Assembly (NCBI GenBank): GCA_913009865.1
Contig: CAJVYK010000080.1
Coordinates: 1 to 9,117, forward strand
Direction: 5' to 3'
DNA: 9,117 nucleotides
Source of the DNA: an uncultured bacterium
GTDB taxonomy: Bacteria; Planctomycetota; Phycisphaerae; Sedimentisphaerales; Anaerobacaceae
The notes below the pieces were generated by a model. It was given only the letters and a program-made list of their open reading frames with translations, did not search any database and was not told the origin of the DNA. Position numbers and translations under genes: made by a program. The stretch's first letter is position 1. Each line of letters opens with the position of its first letter. This document shows, one piece after another, positions 1 through 4,981 of the stretch.

Positions 1-10
1 AGCATTGTCA

Positions 11-28
11 TTCCTGCGGAAGCAGGAA
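11..28. repeat. Short palindromic repeat, REP-like
   Basis: A perfect 7-bp inverted repeat (TTCCTGC, loop GGAA, GCAGGAA) lies 33 bases beyond the gspD stop codon. Its form matches short dispersed palindromes common in environmental bacterial genomes. No T-run follows the stem in the direction of gspD transcription, so an intrinsic terminator is not supported. Confidence 0.6.
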
Positions 29-29
29 C

Positions 30-57
30 CTATGCCCTATACGCTATCCGCTATCTT
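30..57. repeat. Heptamer tandem array (CTATNNN)x4
   Basis: CTAT recurs at 30, 37, 44 and 51, exactly seven bases apart, with variable bases between (units CTATGCC, CTATACG, CTATCCG, CTATCTT). The array fills most of the space between the palindrome at 11-28 and the gspD stop codon. It shares its 7-base period with three other arrays in this window. Confidence 0.6.
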
Positions 58-60
58 TTT

Positions 61-3000
61 TCAGTCCGCTTCGAGAATTTGCAGTGGGTCCATCGGTTCC
101 GGCTTTATCCCCGGCCAATCCTCGTAGTCCTGCATTTCTTTTTCGTATTTTTCAAATGTATCCCTGTTCTTTATTGATACGGATTCTATAGCGGATTTTC
201 CGGTAAGCTCTTCGCCGGGCCTTAGGATGTGGGCTTTGACAAATATATACAATCTTTTCTGAATATCCGAGTTGCTTGTAGTCCGGAATAGGCCTCCGAT
301 GATTGGAATATCGCCCAGGAGAGGAATTTTCGTTCCGCCTTTGCTCTGATTCAGTCTTTCCATTCCACCGAGAATTATTGTGCTGTTGTCGGGGACGGTA
401 ATGGTTGTATCCACCTTGCTGGAGGCCTGGTTCGGGGGTTTTTCGCCGGAAGTCTCTCCGAAATCCGAGCGTTCTAATGTTATGGTAAGCCGAAGGTTAT
501 CACCCTTACTTATGTGTGGCGTAATATCAAGCGTAATGCCGGCATCATAAGGGTCATAAACGGTTTTTTCAATCGGGGTAGTTTCACCTTGTTGGTCCTG
601 TAGGTATGTGGTCTCTGTCCTTGTAATATAAGTAGTATCTTTGGTATTGATGCTTCCCGGCTGGTTGTCATTGACAAGAATCTTCGGCCTTGCCAGCACT
701 CTTCCATAGCTTCTTTGCTGCATAGCATCCAAAAGAACCTGGATATGCTCGTCACTGTAAAAGCCCTTTCCTACACCTGACGATACGGTTGCTTCTGTAA
801 CTTTTTCGAAAGGGCTTTTAAGAGCTATGAGTTGGTCCATAGTTGCGCCAGGTCTAAGCTTTGGAAATTTTGATACCATATTAAGGTCTAAATCAAACTG
901 GTCTGTCTTGGTGATTTCGACCAGTGTTACATCGAGAAGTACCTGTGGGCGGTATTCATCGAGCTGCTTGATAAGAGAGCTAACCCATTGCTGGTTCTTT
1001 TTGCTGGCGTAAACGATGAGCGAGTATGTTGACGGGTCGGGGATAATGAAAATATCCTCTTCTATTCTCTTCGTTATTGTTTGTGTGATTTTGGCGTCCT
1101 TGTCCTGCTTGGTAGTGGTTTCAACAACAAGCTTATTCAGAACTCCAGCGAGGTCTTCGGGGTCCTGGTTTTCGAGCGGGTAAACAACATAGGGGATGGC
1201 GGCTTGCTCCTGCTCACTGTCAACGTAGCTGATAATCGTGGCTATCTGGATATGCTGCTCGGCTGTTGCGTTAACTAAAAGCGAATTCGTCGCTCCAATT
1301 ATTACCACCTGCGGCTCTTCCACAAGCGCCTCGACCGCCGGGCCGGCGGTTGCAGGCGTAGCGGCTTTGGCTTTGGCGCCTTTGGTGATTCTCGTAGGTC
1401 TGGCTGACCTGCTCCCAGTTGCCTTGGCGCCGCCAATTATGCCAAGCTCTTCCAGCTTTTGCCTTACCTCCTCAGCACCGACATACTGAATCTCGTATAA
1501 TCGCAGAGTTCTCAAGTCCTGCTGCTCCACGTCAAGAGTATCTATCAACTCATCAACAACAGCCAATTGCTCAGCAAGGCCTATCATCAGGATGCGGTTT
1601 GTTCTTTCGTCGGCATCGAGATACACAGTGGGTTTGGCCGTTTTTGACGGCGGTGCAGATTGTTTCGCAATACGGCTTCTATCCCGGGGCGACTTTGGTT
1701 GTCGTGTCGGCCTCGGCGGTGCGGCAATAGTAATTGATACAGTGCCCATCTGCTCAACAAGTGTCTTGACCTTCGGAGCAAGCGTCTTTGCCATCGTGTA
1801 TTTTAACTGCCTGAATCTGAATTGTCTCGGCTCGCCCGGCTTGTCAATCATCCTCAAAAGCTCTTCTATACGCGCCATACGGTAAGCGTAACCGGTAACG
1901 ATAAGCGTTCTCGTTTCGACAATCGGCGTGATGTTTACGCCGAGCTTCATACCAGTCAAAAGATTTTGTGCACTGGCTGTATCTATATGTTGCAGATTAA
2001 AGATACGCGTTATTACTATATCGCCCCGCTGGACGGTCCCTGCACCGGTATACAGAGCCGGGTCAATATTACGAGCTTCCGCAGCGGGGACAATGGTTAC
2101 AAGATTGCCCTTACGAGTCATCACAAACTCTTTAAACTTCAGCACAGATTCAACCAGAGGATACAAATCTTTTACCTTGATTGGCCCTTGAAGTCTGAGT
2201 GCAACAGTGCCTTTCACCTTAGTATCATCGTACATATAGTCCAGATTTAAATACTTACCCGCCAAATCCAGCAAATCTATGATATTAAGTTTCTCCGGCA
2301 AATCCAGCTCAAGTGTTTCGTCAGCATTTGAAATGGGCTGCGGCTCATACGACCGGACAGCGACAGTCGGCTCAGCAGCTACTACACCTGGTTGCTCTCC
2401 GTAGGGAGTCTCAGGAACAGTCTCAACCGCCGTATGTTCTAATGCAGGTTCAGGTTTCGGTTCCAGCTCTGGTTTTTCAGCAACACCTTCAGCCACCAAG
2501 TCTCCGACAGCAGGCAGATTCGGTTCCCGGCTCCTGGCTTGATTCACAATTAGCGATTCACGATTCACGCCAATGGCGTTTGGTTCATTTGGCCGGCTCA
2601 GTTGCCGGGCCTGCTCGGTTGCCTTCTTCTCCGCCTCGGCAAGTGAGCCGAGAAGTTTGCCGAAAAGCTCATCATCATTCGCATCTTCTGTCTCGCTGTT
2701 CGCAGGCCCTTTGTGCCTCCGTACCCCTTCAACGCCTTCGGCGCCTTCGATTAAACTCAGGACAGATTCGCTCGGAGCCAGCCCTGAGCTTGTCGAAGGG
2801 GCGGGCTTTGTACCTTGCTCGTCGTTTCCCTTCAGCTGTTCAATAGCTGCAATAATTTTTCCGATTTTGTCAGCCGGTGCAACAGCTATTACTTCATCTT
2901 CATAGATATCTATAATTGCTTTGGCCCTGTCTTTACCACCCGGTGGATTGAAAAAGGTTCCGATTAGTATATCGCCAACTTCTGCTGCGATTCTGTCATT

Positions 3001-3387
3001 AGAGGGCAGCTTTTCAGCTTCCGAAGCGGGGCAAATTAGTTTTATACGAAAAGGCTCTTTAGCATCAACAAGTTTTAAAATAGCGTTGGCCTTGATTAGC
3101 TCACGCGGGCCGGCCGTCACTAAAAGCGTATTAGTCTTTGGCAGCTTCGAAACCGTGCCTATTCCGACCTCAGCCAGGTATTTTCTGCCCTGCTCGGCTG
3201 ATATGCGTTTTAAGGGAAAAACCCTGTATCTCACCGGCCCGGAAGCAGCGAAGACGTAAGGCGGAAAGTGAAAAATGCAAAACCATAGTGTAAAACTTAA
3301 AATTAAACAAGTTTTGAATTTCGAACTATGGTTTTTAGCTTTTAGCTTTAAGTTTTCAGCTTTCTCTGCCACCATAAATTGCTCCAT
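61..3387 (-). CDS. gspD: Type II secretion system secretin GspD, unusually long
   Basis: This is the outer-membrane secretin, the multimeric gated channel through which a type II secretion system (or related pilus system) exports folded proteins. A signal peptide ends near residue 47 (h-region 27-46, VFA/A). An N1-like repeat (about 53-110) and a further alpha/beta segment (111-186) come first, then a Pro/Glu-rich linker (about 189-355). The canonical series follows: N0/STN-like (about 358-435), N1 (455-516), N2 (523-618), N3 (627-724) and a last N domain (732-810). The pore domain (about 815-1056) shows PQVLLDVTLVEI, the RVLARPKILVNDNQP region, GITLDITPHI and the signature VPDNSTIILGGM followed by IPLLGDIPIIGGLFR. 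At 1108 residues it far exceeds the usual 650-750. Basic Pro/Arg/Lys inserts interrupt N2 (552-588) and N3 (653-685). The second in-frame Met (residue 5) has GGAG six bases upstream and is the more likely start; Met1 has no clear ribosome site. The secretin call is firm; GspD rather than another secretin subtype is inferred partly from the GspC-like neighbour. Confidence 0.93.
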   Translation of the reverse strand: MEQFMVAEKAENLKLKAKNHSSKFKTCLILSFTLWFCIFHFPPYVFAASGPVRYRVFPLKRISAEQGRKYLAEVGIGTVSKLPKTNTLLVTAGPRELIKANAILKLVDAKEPFRIKLICPASEAEKLPSNDRIAAEVGDILIGTFFNPPGGKDRAKAIIDIYEDEVIAVAPADKIGKIIAAIEQLKGNDEQGTKPAPSTSSGLAPSESVLSLIEGAEGVEGVRRHKGPANSETEDANDDELFGKLLGSLAEAEKKATEQARQLSRPNEPNAIGVNRESLIVNQARSREPNLPAVGDLVAEGVAEKPELEPKPEPALEHTAVETVPETPYGEQPGVVAAEPTVAVRSYEPQPISNADETLELDLPEKLNIIDLLDLAGKYLNLDYMYDDTKVKGTVALRLQGPIKVKDLYPLVESVLKFKEFVMTRKGNLVTIVPAAEARNIDPALYTGAGTVQRGDIVITRIFNLQHIDTASAQNLLTGMKLGVNITPIVETRTLIVTGYAYRMARIEELLRMIDKPGEPRQFRFRQLKYTMAKTLAPKVKTLVEQMGTVSITIAAPPRPTRQPKSPRDRSRIAKQSAPPSKTAKPTVYLDADERTNRILMIGLAEQLAVVDELIDTLDVEQQDLRTLRLYEIQYVGAEEVRQKLEELGIIGGAKATGSRSARPTRITKGAKAKAATPATAGPAVEALVEEPQVVIIGATNSLLVNATAEQHIQIATIISYVDSEQEQAAIPYVVYPLENQDPEDLAGVLNKLVVETTTKQDKDAKITQTITKRIEEDIFIIPDPSTYSLIVYASKKNQQWVSSLIKQLDEYRPQVLLDVTLVEITKTDQFDLDLNMVSKFPKLRPGATMDQLIALKSPFEKVTEATVSSGVGKGFYSDEHIQVLLDAMQQRSYGRVLARPKILVNDNQPGSINTKDTTYITRTETTYLQDQQGETTPIEKTVYDPYDAGITLDITPHISKGDNLRLTITLERSDFGETSGEKPPNQASSKVDTTITVPDNSTIILGGMERLNQSKGGTKIPLLGDIPIIGGLFRTTSNSDIQKRLYIFVKAHILRPGEELTGKSAIESVSIKNRDTFEKYEKEMQDYEDWPGIKPEPMDPLQILEAD
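2541..2568. repeat. Heptamer tandem array inside gspD
   Basis: Four units with a 7-base period: GATTCAC at 2541, AATTAGC at 2548, GATTCAC at 2555 and GATTCAC at 2562. They encode about residues 274-283 in the low-complexity linker of the secretin. Because 7 is not a multiple of 3, the protein shows no simple repeat, and the pattern is visible only in the DNA. Confidence 0.65.
2782..2800. repeat. Dispersed palindrome-like unit inside gspD
   Basis: The 19-base CCCTGAGCTTGTCGAAGGG is an imperfect palindrome whose type is widespread as a dispersed repeat in bacterial genomes. It is read in frame as part of PAPSTSSGLAPS (about residues 195-206) at the start of the gspD linker. The other frames give SPELVEG- and ALSLSKG-type peptides, familiar by-products of this repeat. 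Identification as a dispersed family is from memory; only one copy is in this window. Confidence 0.6.
3279..3335. repeat. Nested inverted repeats in the gspD signal-peptide region
   Basis: Outer arms AAAACCATAGT (3279-3289) and ACTATGGTTTT (3325-3335) pair over 11 bases. Inner arms AAAACTT (3292-3298) and AAGTTTT (3309-3315) pair over 7. Together they form a long AT-rich hairpin spanning the codons for about residues 18-37 of the secretin precursor. In the mRNA it could fold close to the start codon, or it may be a relic of a repeat insertion. Confidence 0.6.
3312..3367. repeat. Degenerate T-rich heptamer array at the gspD 5' end
   Basis: Eight successive 7-base units can be read: TTTTGAA, TTTCGAA, CTATGGT, TTTTAGC, TTTTAGC, TTTAAGT, TTTCAGC and TTTCTCT. 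The period is strict while the bases drift. The array encodes the Lys/Leu-rich n-region and the first part of the secretin signal peptide, and it overlaps the nested inverted repeat at 3279-3335. It suggests that this stretch of the gene arose from a repeat. Confidence 0.55.
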
Positions 3388-3461
3388 AACTCAGGAAACC
3401 AAAAATCTACATACTCAAACTGACCGATTTACAGCCCTAAATTGCAATAACTCATTATTTA

Positions 3462-3489
3462 ATAATATGTTCCGTAAAACAAAAAACAA
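3462..3489 (-). promoter_or_regulatory. Candidate sigma-70-type promoter for gspD
   Basis: On the minus strand TTGTTT (3489-3484), a 16-base spacer and TATTAT (3467-3462) lie about 75 bases before the gspD start. The -10 matches consensus at five of six bases, the -35 at three of six. The site lies inside the MITE-like element, so the insertion may have supplied it. AT-rich DNA yields such matches by chance. Confidence 0.3.
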
Positions 3490-3499
3490 TCAAAACGCC

Positions 3500-3518
3500 A
3501 TCCCGACTTCGTCGGGAT
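3500..3518. repeat. Perfect palindrome, REP-like
   Basis: ATCCCGAC and GTCGGGAT form a perfect 8-bp stem around a TTC loop. It sits in the middle of the MITE-like element, upstream of the candidate gspD promoter. No T-run abuts the stem in either direction, so terminator function is not supported. Confidence 0.65.
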
Positions 3519-3525
3519 TCCGCAA

Positions 3526-3557
3526 TTTTGATTTTTAATTTTTGATTTTTAATTTTT
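3526..3557. repeat. Heptamer tandem array (TTTTRAT)x4
   Basis: TTTTGAT and TTTTAAT alternate twice (units at 3526, 3533, 3540 and 3547), giving a perfect 14-base period built from two 7-base units. It lies between the palindrome 3500-3518 and the right terminal repeat of the MITE-like element. The A-rich strand faces gspD. Confidence 0.7.
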
Positions 3558-3992
3558 CAAACTGGCCATCGGTCAGTTTGAGTACATATTTACATCCACA
3601 GCTTTATAACCTCTAAGTATTTATCGGACACCTTAGCCGAAACTGTTAAAATAACCCCTTTTTTCAGGAACCGTCACCCAAAACGTAAAATTCCCTTCGA
3701 ATCTGCAATCCGGTTCACATCAAAACACCGCCTATACTAATCAGACATAGAAAACGCCCGAAAGTTCCTTATTTTCAGCTAATAATTTGATAAAGCGGCT
3801 TTTGCCTGATGCCGACCAGAGATAAAAAGATTCGCTTGCCCGCCAAAATGAATTTTTAGAGGTTCCCTTTGCCTATCTACTGGTAATAAACCCTAAAAAA
3901 GCATAACAAAGGCAAGCAGGCAGGACTTGATGTGTCTTAAATCAGGCGGAATGTTTCCGATTTCCACTTGAAAATTGGAAGTTAGTGCAGAA

Positions 3993-4898
3993 CTATTTCT
4001 TCTTCGGACTGTTTGGCTCCGGCGAGTTTGCATCCTTTTTATCCCTGCCTGCCGGCGGCAAGGAGGGATGATTCGTATCTGTGCCAACGTCCTTCAACTT
4101 TCGGCCTAAATGGCCCAGTCTTTTCGCTTCTTCACCGCTTATACGCATCGCTTTAAACTGGGAAATAAATTTTTCCATCAACGCCGCCTCTTCACCGCTG
4201 CGTTCCGAATCGGTCTTGTCAGATTCGGTATCCGTCTGCATAGTTTTCAGCTCACTGACGAGTTTTTCCATCAACGCTGTCTTTTCTTCATCGATTATCG
4301 GCGGGGCTTTTACGGAGGCCTGTGCACGTGGGCCGGGTCCCGCAGGAGAGTTTCCTGCAGTTCCTTTAAGAAGGCTCCTTTTTGGCGGTCTCTCAGGGAC
4401 AAGCTCGAAAGTTTTTTTACCGTCTCGAACAACTACAAGACTGTCTTTTATCTGCTCGATAATTAAATGTCCCACCTCGCTGGATTGTTTAACCCAGCGA
4501 AGGCCCTTGCCCGGCTCGTCAATCAGCGCCAGCGACATATCCGGACGTAACGCATAGTAGCAGGTGCCGACAAGCTTAAATTTAGCTGAAACAGTTTTCG
4601 GTTTGGGAGCGGCCGGTTTAGCTGACCTGCGAATTACGCCGGGCCTTATTTTCGGTTTACGAGGCGGATTCAGATATAGTGCAAAGGCATCTGCCTGCTT
4701 TACAAGCGGCGAGATTTGGCCCTCGCTGCCTTTGGCTTTATTGCCTTTGGCCTTATTGAACTTTTCCACTACGCCGGCGGAATTTAGAAACTGCTCGATT
4801 TTGTAATCGCTGCGAACACCTGAAACCGCGGGGAAAACAAAAAAAACGGTCGCCAAAATCGCCGCCATAATACCTGTTATTCGCAATGTCTTTATCAT
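3993..4898 (-). CDS. GspC-like type II secretion inner-membrane protein
   Basis: This is probably the inner-membrane partner of the secretin. A single N-terminal hydrophobic segment (about 6-27) serves as anchor or signal. A Pro/Lys-rich stretch (78-104) precedes a compact beta-rich domain at 105-168 (FKLVGTCYY, SLALIDEPGKGLRWVKQSSEVGHLIIEQI, SLVVVRDGKKTFELVPE). That pattern matches the HR domain of GspC, which contacts the first N domain of GspD. The usual PDZ or coiled-coil end is replaced by a charged, low-complexity tail with two related segments, ALMEKLVSELKTM (208-220) and ALMEKFISQFKAM (239-251), probably helical. NKAKG is also duplicated (48-57). It lies upstream of gspD on the same strand, as gspC does in classical operons, but 605 bases away. 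No strong ribosome site precedes the Met. A PilP-type pilus protein is the main alternative. The gene is certain, the family assignment moderate. Confidence 0.62.
   Translation of the reverse strand: MIKTLRITGIMAAILATVFFVFPAVSGVRSDYKIEQFLNSAGVVEKFNKAKGNKAKGSEGQISPLVKQADAFALYLNPPRKPKIRPGVIRRSAKPAAPKPKTVSAKFKLVGTCYYALRPDMSLALIDEPGKGLRWVKQSSEVGHLIIEQIKDSLVVVRDGKKTFELVPERPPKRSLLKGTAGNSPAGPGPRAQASVKAPPIIDEEKTALMEKLVSELKTMQTDTESDKTDSERSGEEAALMEKFISQFKAMRISGEEAKRLGHLGRKLKDVGTDTNHPSLPPAGRDKKDANSPEPNSPKKK
4041..4069. repeat. REP-like palindrome inside the gspC-like gene
   Basis: A 29-base near-palindrome runs from ATCCCT to AGGGAT around a GCCGGCGGC core; all but two of the 14 opposed positions pair. 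It is read in frame as about residues 277-286 (HPSLPPAGRD) in the disordered tail. Its CCTGCCTGCC core resembles a dispersed palindrome type common in environmental genomes. Confidence 0.55.
4146..4277 (-). repeat. Internal duplication in the gspC-like tail
   Basis: Codons for ALMEKLVSELKTM (4239-4277) and ALMEKFISQFKAM (4146-4184) are 93 bases apart and share 8 of 13 residues. The DNA around the shared ALMEK codons is also similar, which points to an in-frame duplication of about 31 codons followed by drift. Confidence 0.6.
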
Positions 4899-4907
4899 AA
4901 TGAGAAC

Positions 4908-4937
4908 CCGGAATTCAGAGGACAGTAGCCGGAATTC
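4908..4937. repeat. Direct repeat CCGGAATTC upstream of gspC-like
   Basis: CCGGAATTC occurs at 4908-4916 and 4929-4937, 21 bases apart (two helical turns), in the 83-base gap before the gspC-like start. ATCCCAC is also repeated close by (4941-4947 and 4956-4962). It could be a regulator site, or chance. Confidence 0.35.
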
Positions 4938-4981
4938 TTAATCCCACAGCAGGATATCCCACGTAGCATTCTACTTACCGC

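Larger units (their letters stand above)
3414..3582. mobile_element. MITE-like element with TIRs and target duplication
   Basis: The ends are perfect 15-bp terminal inverted repeats, CTCAAACTGACCGAT (3414-3428) and its reverse complement (3568-3582). TACATA stands immediately outside both ends (3408-3413 and 3583-3588), as expected for a 6-bp target-site duplication; a 2-bp TA duplication is the alternative reading. The 169-bp interior has no coding capacity and is AT-rich. It contains a perfect 8-bp-stem palindrome (3500-3518) and a heptamer array (3526-3557). Near the right end CAAACTGGCC (3558-3567) pairs with the adjoining TIR, making a subterminal hairpin. No transposase is present, so it would be non-autonomous. 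The competing explanation is a pair of inverted operator sites. Confidence 0.55.
3388..3992. other. 605-base non-coding gap between gspC-like and gspD
   Basis: No convincing gene is seen on either strand; the short ORFs crossing it have low-complexity products or are shadows. The gspD-proximal part holds the MITE-like element 3414-3582 with its internal palindrome and heptamer array, listed separately. In 3589-3992 I see only weak structures: CGGAA/TTCCG at 3947-3959 and TTCCA/TGGAA at 3962-3980, just beyond the gspC-like stop and without a T-run. A segment at 3911-3925 shares CCTGCCTGC (opposite strand) with the palindrome at 4041-4069. A leader RNA or distal promoter for gspD cannot be excluded, but I recognise no riboswitch. 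Confidence 0.7.

Noticed and set aside
11..28. Hairpin as the gspD terminator
   Set aside because: No T-run follows the stem in the direction of gspD transcription; it fits a dispersed palindrome better.
30..57. CRISPR-like array
   Set aside because: The unit is 7 bases with no spacers, far too short for CRISPR; no cas gene is present.
827..3259. Several plus-strand open frames opposite gspD, up to 177 codons
   Set aside because: They are antisense shadows of a well-supported secretin frame, have no family resemblance, and one (2573-2905) contains the SPELVEG peptide typical of the dispersed repeat.
3500..3518. Hairpin as the terminator of the gspC-like gene
   Set aside because: It lies about 475 bases beyond that gene and lacks an adjoining T-run in that orientation.
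3275..3538. Plus-strand open frame of 87 codons across the gspD start
   Set aside because: Its product is a low-complexity translation of the heptamer arrays and the MITE-like element, with no ribosome site.
3589..3992. Possible riboswitch, small RNA or sigma-54 promoter in the long gap
   Set aside because: I looked for cyclic-di-GMP-type cores and for GG/GC elements at -24/-12 and found no convincing match; only weak short stems are visible.
3893..4087. Minus-strand open frame of 64 codons at the gspC-like 3' end
   Set aside because: It overlaps the gspC-like gene in another frame and its basic sequence comes from the palindrome at 4041-4069.
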